A stretch of DNA of 64,000 nucleotides from Tetrahymena elliotti 4EA. Lineage: Eukaryota > Ciliophora > Oligohymenophorea > Hymenostomatida > Tetrahymenidae. The notes beneath the pieces are model-generated. The model had not been told where the DNA came from. It worked only from the letters and a program-made list of their open reading frames with translations, and made no database searches. Below are positions 1 through 15,936 of this stretch, in pieces. Made by a program: the position numbers and the translations under genes. Numbering within the stretch: the first letter of the stretch is position 1; each line of letters starts with the position of its first letter. The DNA lies in contig JH720304.1 in assembly GCA_000231825.2 (NCBI GenBank), forward strand, positions 945,709 through 1,009,708, in the 5' to 3' direction.

Positions 1-862
1 CACAGATTTATACAGAAAAAAACATTTAACTTAAAAAAATTTTTGTAAAATATTTGATAATGTAAATAAGGAAATATTTATTACATTGTTATTATATTAA
101 GCATTTTAAATTAAATTAAGAGAAATAAAGAATTTAATAAAAAAAATACCAATCAAAAATTTAGATCAAAGTTTTGAATTCCTAAATTAACAATCATAAA
201 ATTTATTTAATGATTGGTAATAAGTTAAGTTGTTTCAGATATTTGAGAAATATATACTCAAAAATTAATTTATCAGCTGAATATATCTAGCAAATGTGAT
301 TTAATGAATTTTGCTATATTTTTATAATCAAATACTTACTGTAAATACAAACTTTATCCCTACCTCTTTTGCTATTTTTAGTCACGGTCACTCTGTTTTT
401 CTTAATCAATATAAACAGGTTTCTATTTTATTTTACTCAAGGGTATACTTAGTTTTAATAACTTTTATAATAAAAAGGAAGATAGTTTCTTTGAGCACAA
501 CACAAACCCCAAATAAAATTTAGCTAAGATTTTTTAATAGAAAATTTTTAAGTTTTGAATTGGTTATTTATTTAGAATAAATATTTTAAAAATTATAGTA
601 TTCTTTTTTGGGAGATTTAAAAAATGTATTTTCTTTATGTTTTAGCATAAATTTAGAATAGATTACATACACATTATAATTATATACACATTTACCCTAT
701 CAAAATTAATTATTATAAAAAGAAGTAAACTAAATTTTTAAATTTCAAATTTATGCTTAATATTATTGCTAATATGATACATTTGGATTGTATCCAATGT
801 TTTGCTTTTATTGATCTTCGCTCTATTTTTTATAAAAACATTCAATAAATTAACATTTTTGA
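1..862. other. AT-rich spacer, one weak ORF
   Basis: Non-coding-looking AT-rich DNA downstream (3') of the carboxypeptidase gene. On the minus strand two short stretches around 194-418 and 420-520 have slightly richer codon use (for example RVTVTKNSKRGRDKVCIYSK), but they are in different frames and have no start codon or domain. They may be a decayed exon; no gene is called. Confidence 0.4.
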
Positions 863-3800
863 TCAATTAATAAATACTTTTTTCTTTGAGGTAAAATGCT
901 TTTTAATTTTATAGAAAGCAGATGGGCAATTCATTCTTTTATTAGAGTTATCTCTTGGCGAAATATTAATAAAGCTATTGGTGGAGTTTGGGTTAGCAAC
1001 ATTGAGAGGATTATTTGTATGATTAAAATTTTACTGAGGAGGTTATTGGCTTATTCTTCTTGAAAAACCGTAATTTGTAGAGTTATAAGTATTTTTAAAA
1101 GGAGATGAAGATTAAACAGGAGAATTGTTGGCAGAATAAAATTTATTATTAAAAGTATTATATAGATGGTTATTTTAATTGTAGTTTACATGATTTTAAC
1201 TTTCTTTTTTTCTATTAAAACCTGTTAAAAGCAAAATTTGTTCTTCTTTATTCTCTTTAAATCCAGTACCAATACTAGTTATGAAATTAGGATCTATTTA
1301 TTAATTATAACTATGCTTTATTGCATTCAAATCATCTATTTTGGTTCTTTGTTGTTATAAAAATTACTAATAAGATTATGATTAAATTCTTTTAGGTGAT
1401 GGAACATGATTAATATTTGAATTTTATTGATAAAAGTTGATTGGAGGAATAATTTAATTTTGTGTTTTTTCTTTAATTTAAGCTAGATTATTGAACAGTG
1501 ATGTGTTTAAAATATTTTTTAGATGCACTTATGAGGGAATTTAATTCTATAAATTTTATAATTATCTCTTATTAATATTTTATTAATTAGATTCATTGGC
1601 TGGTCTATGAGATGTAGTTAAAGAGTTGTTTCTGATTTAATTAAATGTAGAATTAGTGTTTTAAGTTAAATTGAAATGGCTAATATTATTGTTATTGATA
1701 TTCAGACTATTAAAATAGCTATTGTTTGTTAAAACAAGTACCCTCTTTCCTTGTAATTCTTCTAATTCATCTGTGGGTTTTTCTCCATCTTTCATTTTAT
1801 TGATAATTTTCATTAAACTTTAGTTATCTGTAGTTTAAACTAAAGGAGTATTATTTATTCTATGAAATAAAGTAATTATATTTAAATTATCATCTTTGAA
1901 TGGAGTTGCACTATTATTATATCTTCCTATTCTTGAACTAATTGGATTAATATACTAAGCTTATTCAATCTAAGTAAATTCTTAACTATACAAATCGTCA
2001 TATTTATCATAATTTATATTATCTTTTACAGCTCTTTTTTATTCACTTTAGCTCAAAAATGTTATTTAACTACTAAGTAAATTACTGCTTTCTCTAAGTT
2101 ATATTCTAGATTATCTTTTCTTATTACTGTTTCTTTCTTTAAAAATTTCTTATCCTAGTAAAGAATTCTCTAAAATTTTTTATTTTTTCTGTGGTGTATT
2201 TCTTTTTTTATTTTAAATAACTTGAAATCTTAAATTCTTTTATTCATAAAATAATTTCTTTTAAAAAAATTCCTTCTAAAATGAAATTTTCTATTCATAA
2301 ACAAAAATGAAATTCTCTGCCAATAAATAAAACCTTTACCTTTATGAAGATGGTACTGATTTATATTCTATTTTAAAAACCTTATCATTTGTTTTAGGTC
2401 TGATAACTGGAGCCTTAAAAGAAGTAGGAGTGAAAGCAGATTGATAAGATTACCTCAATCCATTGTCATTAATAATTTTATTTAGTCCCAAATAATTTAA
2501 ATCAATCTTTTTTTATGTTAACTAAGAACTTATTTTATCATTTAGATAATCTTCTTTCAGTTTCTCTGGGTTATTTCTTTTAATTAGAGTTTATTCTGTT
2601 TTTACATCAAAGCTTTCTAAGTTTTTAAATATGTTATTAAAAAGCTAAAAATCTCTCTGTACAGTGGCTTGAAAATTCTTCAAGAATGCTTTCTATTAAA
2701 AAATAAATAAATAAATCATACCTCTTTTAATAATCAATATCTTACATCATAATCTTCTCCTTCAGATTCACTATCTGAGCCACCTTCTGAAAAGCCATCT
2801 GATTCTGCATCGTTTTTCTTATCCTTTTCTTATTCTTCTGCAGTATTCGACTATTAAAATTAACATAAAAAATCATTAAATTTATTTTTAACAAAATTGA
2901 TTACAAAATATTTAGAGAAAGGAGATTCTTCAAGTAGAAATTACTTATTAAAGTTAATGATCTTTTTATTCATTTTTTGTATTTTAAAATTGTTTTTATT
3001 TTTAAGATTATAAATTTTCTTTTTTTTATCTGATGTATTAGCTCCATTAGTCTTACTTAAGTAAGACAAAATTGCTTCATTTTCTGAATCACTTTGGTAT
3101 TTTTAAGAAAGTTTGTCATTTCTCATTTTAATCAAGCTAGAAGGTGTCACTTCTTCCTGAGTAGTTTTTTGTATAAAATTTCTTTGTGTTATAAATCCAG
3201 AATGATCACTTCTACTTCCAGCTGTAGTGGCTTTTGTTGAAGATTGAAGCTATTATTCTTCTGCTACTGTAAAATAAAAATATCTTAAAAATGTTGATAT
3301 GAAAATATTCTGAATGCAAAATGTTTTTGTATATTGAAGCCATTAACATTCAGATATTTTAATCTAAAATTTAAGTAAATCATTAAATTATACATAATTT
3401 CTAATCTCGTTCCAACTTCTTTTATAAAAGTTTAGCCTGCTGTGCTTAATCATAATCTATGATTGTTTGAACATACTCATTTATCCCTTTGGCTATTTAT
3501 TCTCCCATGCTTAACCAATTATTTATAGAAAAGTCTATGGTCTTTTAATTACCTTTAAATATATTTAACAAAATTAAATAAAATTTAAATTAATTTTGAT
3601 TTATAATTACCAACATAGTAGCTACCATTTGATGCTTCAACTGTGAAACAATTCGCAATATCGTAATTGTTGAAAAAAACTCCTCTAGCAGTATTTTTTT
3701 TCATTTAAGAAATTCTAAAAATGCAAGAAAAATATCTAAACATGTCAGTCATTTTCGCAAGTATCTTACTAAATAGTCTGCACTTATAATAATTTAAATC

Positions 3801-6284
3801 AAATATTGGATAATCAGGCCCATAAGTAAACACGTTTTTCTTAACAGAGTGACCATGTAAATCTAAAAACATAATCAGATTTTATCCATATTACTTTTTT
3901 GTAATTGAAACTAATTCTTTCAGCCCAATTACAGTAGGAAACAGCATCTTATCCTTTAAATTTTAATAACAAAAATACTTCAAGAAAGAAAAACATTCAA
4001 AATTTACTGGATTTGCAAATACTCTATTCAAATCTCTACCAGCTATACCAGTTCTATAATTCCCAAGAACAACTCCATCAGGATTAAGCATTGGAACTAC
4101 CTTAAAAATGCATCTAGTTATTATTTAACAAAAATAAAATTTCTAAATTGAAATATTTTATGTTACTTCTTCCTTATTTCATCTGCTTCATTAGTAAATA
4201 AGTACTTTAGAAATCCATGCATCAAGTAAGATCCATTTGATTCTCCAGGATGTATTCTAGCAGATATTATTATCACTTTTCTTTTATTTATTTCTTCCTC
4301 ACTCTAGCTAAAATCTTTTTATTTAAACAATTATAAATTATCAGACAATTATTTTTAATTTTATTTTTCTTAAAAATTTTTTGAGAGAACAAGTGAGTCA
4401 AAATTCTTTACAAGAAAAAGAATAGAGAAGAAAAACAAAAACAAAACAGTTTATTTACCTGTTATTGTTAATAGAGGAACATCCAAACCACTCATAGAGG
4501 AACCTAGCTTTTCTTCTTTTAGAAAATTTTAATTTTAAAGCTTGTGGGTTGTAGAAAGTTCTCTTAAAAATGTAGTTAAATAGGAAAAGGTGTAAGGTGG
4601 ACAGTAAGCTATACTGACTACATCATCAGAATATTTAAAGACATATTCAAAAGAGAGTTAGTAGTAAACTTTAGGTCTATTTTTAAAAATATTTTATGAA
4701 AGAAACTCAAAAGCTAATTTTCTTACTTTTATTCATCAATATACTCTTTAATAAACTGATATCTGAATTCTTTAAGCTAATAAGTTATTTTTTCTCCTTG
4801 TTAAGACCAATCAGATTTGAAAAGGAAATTTTCTTTTTATGAATAAATGTATGGCTTCATTCCCTAATTTTGTTATATTAAGTAAATGTTTGTTTAGGAA
4901 AATATTTAGATTTAATTACTCTCATGTATAGAGATTTATTTTTACTGAAATTACAGATGTTAAATTTAACTCTTTAATTTGCTTAGGCACCTTTCACTTT
5001 AAAATAATACCATTAAAGATGTCCTTTTGTATTTGAATCAACTCTCATAAATAAATCATATTCATTTTAACTAACTTAAACAACACAATCAAGGTTTCCA
5101 CTTTCAAAATATGAATCAAAAATCAATAATTTATTGCTATTATTTTTTATATCTTGGATGTCCTCTGTTAGAAATAAGTTATTTTATTTATCATTTTTAA
5201 CAAATTTGTTTGAAGGAGTAGTGTTTGACTTTATTTAAGCACTTGATGTCAAACTAAATGTTTCTAAATAGTTTTAGTTATCATCAATTTGTTAACTAAT
5301 ATGAATGAAATTTTATTTATTATCCTTATTACTGTTTCCATAATTATTCTCAATGCCATCATTTATTGAAAGTTAAGGATTCATACCTAAAAATGGCAAA
5401 ACATATTTATTTTTATTCTTTTTTTCTAAAGAATGAAAGAAACCATTCATTTTAGAATTACCATAAAGACTATTGAATTTGAAATAATAAGAATCTTCTC
5501 TATTATTGTCACAATAAGCTGAATGTAATTTTAAAGTATTTAATGGACGAAATCCAAGATAAACCAATTTATAAGAAGTATTATTTTATGTTGGACTATT
5601 CAAATGAGATATTATTATATCAACTAATCTATTATCAAAAGTCATCGGAACTGGTCCCTAAAACTAAATTTTTGGCTACCATCTATTTTAATTAAATAAT
5701 TTATTATAATTTTGATTTATTTTACAATTAAAATGAATAAGCTCTCTTTATACTTGATATATTTTTATATGTAATCTGTTATTTCTTTTAATTAGAATTT
5801 ACAATGTAAATGATAATTTGTTGTTTTTCCTTCATTAAATAGAATTTTTTAATAACTTTCTTTCTTATAAATGCTCACATTTACCATAATTTGCTTTAAC
5901 TTATCATTTATTCTTACAGACAATTATCTCATTTTTCTAAATATTTTTAAATATCAAAAAAATAAACTTTACCCAAATAACATATCTGCCTCTAATGAAT
6001 AATCTTTTACAACTATTGGCTAAGATGGAGGTAAATTCTCATTAAAGAAATTAATATCTCTTAATTATGCTTCTTAGGGATCCAACTCTTCACTTTTATT
6101 TAATAGCGTAGAATTTTCTGCTTCACCCTTTTTCTTATTAACACTAAATTGCTTCGAAGATCCATCAGAAAATCCACCATCACTGCTTTAACTATGTATA
6201 AATATGAAATATTAACTAGTTTAAAAAAGTTTAAATTATTCTATCTTACGAGCTATCTTTCTGATTTAATTTTCTTTGCTTCAT
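863..6284 (-). CDS. M14 cytosolic carboxypeptidase (tubulin deglutamylase-like), multi-exon
   Basis: Zinc carboxypeptidase of the cytosolic carboxypeptidase (AGBL/CCP) family, which trims glutamates or C-terminal residues from tubulin and other proteins. Roughly 1,450 residues in about 11 exons. The start is ATG at 6284, with a 35-nt first exon; the stop is TGA at 865-863. The middle part has the family N-domain (QWYYFKV...[13 protein letters not shown]) and then the catalytic motifs in order: HPGES (zinc His and Glu), [27 protein letters not shown] (third zinc His) and CFTVEAS (catalytic Glu). All key residues are present, so it should be active. The last 600 or so residues are a low-complexity Q/N/S-rich tail with an acidic patch ([15 protein letters not shown]), much longer than in most relatives. 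Substrate specificity cannot be read from the sequence. Confidence 0.9.
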
Positions 6285-7694
6285 GCATGAAGTCTAATTT
6301 TAAGTTAATTTTGATGCTAATTTAACTGAAAACAATCTATTTAATCTCTTATTTTTGTAAATGCCCTCTCTAAAATTCTTAATTTGTTATTTACTTTACT
6401 CTGTTATAAAGCAAAGGAGCTAATTAATTTATCGCAAGAAAAAACTCGTTAAAATCTAATTGGTAAAACAAATAATAAATCTTTGCAAATAAGGTCCACA
6501 AAAAAAGTGCAAACTTTTTAATTAAGCTCTGCCCACATATTATTGCTATAAGAAAAGTATCTCATATAAATTAATAAACAATTTATTTGTGGTTAAATCA
6601 TAAATTAGATAGATGAATACCATTTATTTATTCCTAATAAATAAAGCTTTAAATATCTTTTGTAATAAGTGAGGAAGAAACATATTTTCTAATAAATCAT
6701 CATAATATTTTTGACAAAAAAATAAATTTAATTTTCTTTTCATCAAATATTCATTTGATACTAGCATTCAAAATCAAAATAAGTTGCTTAAAAATATGCA
6801 CTTTCAAACAAATTTCTGAAAAATTTATTTACTATTTAATTCTAAATTAATTTTATACCATTTACATTTAATTATATTATTTAATAAATAATTAACATAG
6901 CATTTTTTATTCTTGATATAAAAGCTATTTAATGTATTATTTAAAAACTAAATTAAAATTTTATTAAAGGATGAAAAATTAATTTAAATAGCAAGCTCAA
7001 GATTTTATTTATAGATTTAAAATTTGCATTTCAACTGTCAAAAAACAACATTAGTATCAGTTCATTTTACAGTTTAATTCATTCAAAATGAGGTCTCCTG
7101 ACTAAAAAAGTTATGGGGATATTCAATTAAATAAATGAAATAATAAATGGTTACTGCATCCTTTGATTTAGCTTTCATTTTTAGAATATATTAATATTTT
7201 TGTGATGGAATTTCATTAGAATTTTAAGTTATTTCAATTAAATATTTTTCTAATATATTCATTCAAAATGAGACCTCCCTACTTTGGGGGATATCAATGG
7301 TGAGATATAAAAAGAATTGACAATAATTATAAAATATAAGAATATTCATATCAATAATTCTAAAAACTTTATTTAAAAAAAATTTAGAAAAAAATTAATT
7401 TTTTTTTGTAACTAAATTTTATTTTTTAAATAGCATAAATATTTCTGAAAATAAATAATGAGTCACAGAAAAATAAATTAAAATCGTTTTATTAGATTAA
7501 TGTTAATTAGATATTATTTTTTAATTTATTTTCTTTACAAAAATAAATGGTAACAGCTAAATTTGATTACAATTAATAATTATTAATTTAATTTAATTAT
7601 AATTTTTTTTACTAAGAAAGAACAATAAAAAAGAAACAATCAAAGTTTAGTAGAATCATTGATTTAATATTAGCAAGTAGTCTAGATTTTGAAA
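6285..7694. other. Intergenic region between divergent genes
   Basis: Very AT-rich spacer separating the minus-strand carboxypeptidase from the plus-strand membrane protein, so it should hold both promoters. The only structure seen is a short repeated motif at 7077 and 7257, listed separately. Confidence 0.5.
7077..7283 (+). repeat. Two copies of a short motif, 180 bp apart
   Basis: The 16-base string attcattcaaaatgag occurs at 7077-7092 and again at 7257-7272, each followed by a similar GC-richer stretch (gtctcctgact and acctccctact). Each copy opens a tiny ATG reading frame, and the second (MRPPYFGGYQW) is followed by a GTGAGA donor-like site. The copies could be regulatory sites or relics of a duplicated first exon. 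Confidence 0.4.
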
Positions 7695-10040
7695 ATGAAT
7701 TTTACAAAATTAGATATGTTTTCAACTTAATTTAATTTTAACTTGGGTAATTTGAATTCTAAAAAAGGAACATATTTAGGTACTTTTTTAACTATTGTAG
7801 TTGTAACTACTGCTTTAACATATTTAACTTACATTCTTTAGCTCTACTTTAACAATATGATTGAACCAAATTATAGGTCGTAAAATGTAATACCTTCAAA
7901 ATTAATTGACATAGAATTAAAAAATGATATTTTGGGATTTAGATTTGAGTATGAATTAAATAAAAGTATTGAAGATTTACACAAATAAACAAATTAAACT
8001 TATATTGTTTATAAGGCAATATTTTAAGCTTAAAATGGAAATAAAGAAGATGTTATACATTTGGATATTATGGAGTGTTAAAATGAGGAGTTAAAAGGTT
8101 TTAGTTGCATTGACTTTTCTAAGTTATAAAATAATACTTTATTTAGTGATAAATAGCATGATGCTTCTTCTTCTATATAAATTTACTTTTATGGCTGTTT
8201 AGATAAAGATATATTAAAAACAACTATTCCTAGTAATTGTGCTAAATAAGAAGACATAGATCTAATTATAAATGGGTTATATGCAGGTGAAAGATTAATG
8301 CTATAAACAACATTATATAATTTTACTTCTAAGCAATTTATGAATAGTTATAGAAATATATTTGTATACTCAGTAGGAAATCAGTATATATTTACTACTG
8401 TTTAAACATAGAAATAAACTACTACTATTAAGTAGGGTTTGTTTATTTAATCTGAGGAATCTTTCTCATCTCCAATTTAATATAGTATGAATAATTAAAA
8501 CTTTGATAGATCATATATCTTCTAAACTGGAGGTTTTGGGCCTTATCAATAGTTCAATATTATTATGGATGAGGTAGTACAGCTTATTAAAATTGAATAT
8601 CAAACTTTGCCATAAGTCTTAGCCATGGTCAATAGCACATTTACAATTTTAATGTTTTTAGGTTTTATAGGAAGATATTTTGCAAGAAAATCACTAATGC
8701 AGGATTTTTTTATGGTTTTTTTAAGAAATATGTATTAAGATTCCTATTCATAGATGTTAAAATAGAATCGCTTTTTTCAAATTAATTAAGACTTTGAATT
8801 TAATTTGAATTTTTTAAGAACTAAAAACCAATTTGTTGAAGAAAAAGATGAGTATTCTTCAATTGCTCTACCATATTTAATGCTAAAAACGAAATAATAA
8901 CTAGATTCAAAAAATAAAAGCATAGTTAATAGTGAAAATATGCATTGTTCTTTGATAGATGATTAAGACAAAACATTCTATTAAAATTAATCATTTAAAT
9001 TAGCTAATAGTAAGTTTTCAATGTCTTAAGATTGCAAAGAAGGAATACAAGAAGAAAGATAAATAAATATTCCTAGCTTTTATAAACAACAGAGTAAGAT
9101 AAATTAACAAAAAATTGATTAAAGTATTTGCAGTGAATCGTCTCCAAATTAATTATTTAACAAAAGATTAAATCAACAGTAGTTAATAAACTTAAAAAAA
9201 AATAAAGCTTCTATTTAAAAAATTCTGTTTAAAAGAAAACAGATGACTGAAAAGAATAAACCTAATTTGGGCCATTAAAATAAATCAGTTTTTGATTATT
9301 ATAGTGAAAAAGTGCAAGTTATCTACAATTCTTCAATTTCAAAATCTATTCAAGATATTATTTTTAAAACAAGGTAAATTTATTTGATTAGATTTTAGAT
9401 ATCCCAATTTCTATGTTTTATTTTCCTAACAATTTAAAAATAAACCTAAGTTTGGTTTTAATATTTTGATTAGTGGTTTCATTTTATTTTTTAAAATTAA
9501 ACTTTACAGATTTTTTCAATATATGTATGCTTCTCACACACATAAAGGAAAAAAATTCTAACTTTTATTAAATTATTCTTTCTTTTAATCTTAACAATTT
9601 TAAATATTTGTAATTTTTAATAAAAATATTGCAAATCCCTATTATCTTATTATCTGAAATAACAATAGAAAATTTTAAATAATGGATAATAATAATTATT
9701 TCTCAAATTTTAAAAAAGCAAAATTTATTTGAATAAAATTAGATTTTGTCAAAGAAAAAGAGGTTTAAATAAATTAGGATTTAGTGATTAAACAAAAAAA
9801 ATGATTGAAGAAGAAGTTAAGAAAAACATTGACATTTTTTAAGTCTACAAAGATATTTTATTTTTGAAGAAAGCAGTGCTTTCATTACTAACTAAAGACT
9901 AATTAGCTGCTTTATAGTTAGTTGGATGCTCATCTATTTATTTGAACTTAAATGATAACAATTTAGAATAAATTTTAACTTAATTTGGTAAATTTTTTAA
10001 GATCAATAACAATTATAAGAAATTTCAATCATATAGGTGA
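7695..10040 (+). CDS. Putative transmembrane protein of a ciliate-type family, two exons
   Basis: 658 residues in two exons (7695-9373 and 9743-10040), joined in frame across a GTAAAT...ATTAG intron. An N-terminal FNFNLGN motif is followed by a membrane span at about residues 33-52 (GTFLTIVVVTTALTYLTYIL). Then come a probable extracellular or luminal domain of about 260 residues and a second span near 313-329 (TFTILMFLGFIGRYF). The long C-terminal cytoplasmic tail is basic and Q-rich and ends in a conserved-looking helix (LTKDQLAALQLVGCSS). This two-span layout resembles a large group of ciliate proteins annotated only as transmembrane proteins. I do not know the function. The start is chosen because the coding-like composition begins there. 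Confidence 0.8.
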
Positions 10041-10225
10041 AGAAAGAAAACTAAATTACTTTGAATAATAAATGCAAATTCTACAGTCTCAGTAATTGCA
10101 ATCAAGATACATCTAAAAGTTTATTTCAAAATTTCATTATAGATAAGATTTTGATGAAATAGACAAAAGAATTTTATCATCAATATGTAAATGCACGAAC
10201 ATAGATTGAAATATTTATTGAATAA

Positions 10226-10800
10226 TTGAATGGAGTATTTATGATTTGCATAATATAAATTCTACTTACAACAAAATAAATAAATTTGCTTGTTGGAATT
10301 AATTTTATTATGTGTTTTTTATTTTTTGTGTAATGAATGTTAATGATTTTAGATTAATTAAAAAAATTTAAAAACTGATTTTATTAAAAATATAAATCAA
10401 TAAAAATATCATGAAAGTAAAAATAACTATGAGTAAAGTTGTTTCCAATTTTGTCCAACATAGTTAAGATTTTATTTGTGTTAAACATTAAAAACTGTAA
10501 ATCAGATATTCATATTTCTTAAGGTTACTCTATCACAATTTTTGAATGAATATTTATTAATTAGGTAAAATTGAATGGTCATTGCATAATATAAATTCTA
10601 CTAACAACAAAATAAATAAATCTGCTTGTTGGAATGTATTTTGTGGTGTGTTTTTTATTTTTTGTATAATGAATATTAAATAATGACTTTAGATTAATTA
10701 AAAAAATTTAAAAACTGATTTAATTAAAAAAAAGCCATAAAAAAGATCCATAAAAGTAAAAATAACTATGAGTAAAGTAGCTTCAAATTACATCCAAGAC
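10226..10800 (+). repeat. Tandem duplication of an upstream region plus start codon
   Basis: About 230-240 bp starting at 10226 is repeated, with scattered substitutions and small indels, from 10571. Both copies include gcataatataaattctact, a stretch ending in aaaactgatt, and then aaaataactatgagtaaag. Each therefore ends with an ATG and the first codons of the acyl-CoA synthetase-like gene (ATG at 10429 and 10768). The first copy leads into no long reading frame. A duplicated promoter and 5' end fits best. Confidence 0.75.
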
Positions 10801-12360
10801 AATTTTAACTAAAAAAGAATTTATAATATCCCTATTGGTGATAAATTACCTAATGCTACTCATGTGATGAGGAATCCTAAGTCATTAAATGAGCTAACTT
10901 ATTTACCTCACCTAAATATTCAAAACTTACAAGATTTGATCAATGAAGGATTAAAAAATTTCAGCTCAAGAGAATTTATTGGATCCAAAAACTTGAAAAC
11001 AGGAACATATGAATATGAAACATATGAAGCTATTTATAATAAAGTTAAAGTTTTAGGTTCCTCTTTGTAGAATTTGAATTTTCTTAAGATATCAAATGAA
11101 TAAAAGCAGTTCAGAGTGTACACAAGCTTAAATTAAGGTTTTGATGGTACAATTTAAATGGTAGGTATTTATTAAAATAGACCAGAATGGACTGTATCAG
11201 ATATGGCAAATGCACTCTATAGATATACAATGGTACCCATATATGATACTTTAGGTCCAGACTCAGTTAGTCATGTTTTAGGGCATTCTTTAATAACAAC
11301 TTGCATTTGCTCTGCTTAATCAATAGAAACTTTATGTAAAACCAAGTAGTTGTAAGACCTGAAGAATATAATTTCTTTAGAAGACAATTATAGCTAGGAA
11401 TCAAAAGAAATATAAACTTAAAGAGGTGTAAAGATATACTCTTATGATGATTTAATTGCTTAGGGAATTAAGAATCAACTACCATTACATAAGAAGATTA
11501 ACAATTTATACTTAGAATAAAATTCAACTGTTTTCATCCAATATATGACTAGTAGATATTTAAAAAATTCAATGATATGTTTGGTGGTAAAATTAAGTCA
11601 ATAGGTAGTGGTTCTGCTCCTCTTTCTTAAAAAGTAATAGACTTCTTCAAAGTGTTTTTTCTGCTAACTTTAACTAAAGTTATGGTCAAACAGAGGGCAC
11701 TGGATTAGAAACAAATTAGGTATATGGTGATAATGTTGAAAAGAATGTAGGAGGAATAGTTGCAAGTGTTGAGCTAAAATTAGAAGATGTGCCAGAGATG
11801 GGTTATCTTTCTACAGATAAAGATGAATAAGGAAGATCAAATCAATGCCAAGAGGAGAAATATGTATTAGAGGTCATAGTGTATTTGCAGGATATTATAA
11901 AGATGATCAAAAAACCCTTGAAACTATTGATTCAGATGGCTGGATACATTCTGGTGATATAGGAATTATTTTACCTAATGGGGCCTTAAGGATCATAGAT
12001 AGAAAAAAGAATTTAATGAAATTATAATAAGGAGAGCCTCATTATAATCATATTGTGTAGGAATTATTGTTCCAAACCCAGAAGAAATAGTAAAAATAGC
12101 CAAAGAACTCAATGTAAAAGAAACGTCATTAGAAATACTTTGCAAAAACTAACTAATAAATGAAGCTTACCTATAAATAATTTAAAAATTTGGAAAATCA
12201 GAGGGCTTGCTATCTTTTGAATAGGCTTATAAAATTCATTTAGAACCAATTTCACTTGCAATTCATGTATGTCTCACATCAAGCTTTAAACTCAAAAGGC
12301 ATATAGCAAAATAAGTTTTTAAGTAGATTTTTGATTAACTTTATAGCACTCCACTGAATC
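10768..12360 (+). pseudogene. Broken long-chain acyl-CoA synthetase paralogue
   Basis: Clear homologue of the intact gene that starts at 13858: the N-terminal 240 or so residues align throughout (IPIGDKLPNATHVMRNP; PIYDTLGPDS). Near 11540-11570 about 450 bp are missing relative to that gene, including the whole ATP/AMP-binding loop [10 protein letters not shown], and the frame is lost at the junction. Further damage is a frameshift near 11830-11846 and a deletion of about 80 bp near 12030-12045, which removes the region after RKKNL. It cannot make an active adenylating enzyme. It lies in the same orientation as the intact copy, so it probably arose by tandem duplication and then decayed. Confidence 0.85.
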
Positions 12361-13857
12361 TTAAAATTTAATCAAAGCTTTGAAAAAATGGTTTTTGAAA
12401 AAACTTAAAGGACTAATAATTATTCTAGGGAATCATCTTATAAATCCTTTAGTTTAAAATAAAGATAGTCAAAATGTATTTTTTAAAACTGAATGAATTA
12501 TAATTTATATTACTATGTAAAATGACAGTTTTGTGCTTCATATTAGATCACGAGTAAACAATATCAACTATCAAAATCTATTTTATTCCTCAAAAAAATA
12601 AAGAGAAAATATTCAGAAATTTTATTTTTATTTTTTAAACTAAATTTTTACTCATTTTTCTAAATATTTTAATAAATCTCTAAAAATTTTGAAATTTTGA
12701 AAGTTTTGATGAAAAATGAATGAATTGGAATATGTAAAATTTTTTTATTTATCATTTTTTAAATTTCATTATTTGAAAAGTTTTCAAAGAAAATTGTTTT
12801 AATTTTTTATTTTTTGAACACTTTTAAAAAGAATAATTTATCTTGTTTTTTTATAAATAATAAAATAATCAGAAAATTATTTCTACTCAAGGTTGATCAC
12901 ATACTTGATTTATTAGATTTTAATGATGAGAATGAATAAATAAAAATTAAAAAATTTATTTTTTATTATGAGAGAGGTTGAAGAGATCTTCTCCTAAAAT
13001 AAAAAAACTTTGTTGAAAATGTGCATTAGTATTTACAATATTGTTATCTGAAAAACCCCTTAAAACCTAAAATATAATTAAGAGAGAGATAAGTTATAAG
13101 CGTTGTATTTACTTTTCCTTACTATAAATAGTTTCCTTTAAAAAATATTTAAACAAGAATGTGAAATTTTGCAAACAATTTTCTTGCTTTAATTACTGAA
13201 TTTCTTTTTCTCTAATATTTCTATTTTGTGGATTATTTGAACACCATCAAAAATTGAAATTGATTTTGATAATAAAATTTGAATAAAAGTGTGATTGTCA
13301 TATTAGATTTTAATTAAATATTTATTTTTGTAAGAAAAAATTTAGTAAGAAATACAAGTAACTTAATGTAGAGTTTACGTATTATTTGTACACGCATTAT
13401 AATTAAAATATAAAAGATAAAAATTACATCATTTTTTTAAAAAAAACATAATATTTATTCATTTACTTCAAGATTTTACTAGTTATTGTAAAATAGATTT
13501 TTATGTTTGATCAGTTGTTTCAAGCAAAAAATATGTGTAAAAAAGTATTAAAGCTATTGCTTGAGCAATCAATTAAAGGTGTCATGAATTTTTTATATAA
13601 AGAAAATAAGCAGGTGATGGAAAACTTAATACATTTTTTTGGTATTTAAAGACTTAAATAAGATATTCGGAACAGTTTTGTAGTGAAAAATGATGCAATT
13701 TCTAATCTTAAAACGATTATCAAAAAATACTTGATTTAGATTTTTGATATTTTTTGGTTATTAAATACTCACCTGATTAAAAATATCAACATAATTTCTT
13801 CAAAAAAAATAATTAGATAAATAAATTAATTAATTAGCCAAATAGATAATACTTGAA
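12361..13857. other. AT-rich spacer between the synthetase copies
   Basis: No recognised gene. A 118-codon TGA-free frame runs on the plus strand from ATG 13503 to TGA 13854-13856 and stops just before the next ATG. With TGA as the only stop, frames of this length arise often by chance in such DNA, so it is not called. Confidence 0.5.

Positions 13858-15936
<2,079 letters not shown>

Noticed and set aside
194..520. Minus-strand fragments suggestive of a decayed exon
   Set aside because: Frames do not join and no start codon or homology is visible.
13503..13856. 118-codon plus-strand frame ending just before the intact acyl-CoA synthetase start
   Set aside because: With TGA as the only stop in about 80% AT DNA, frames of this length are common by chance; composition weakens towards the end and there is no domain.
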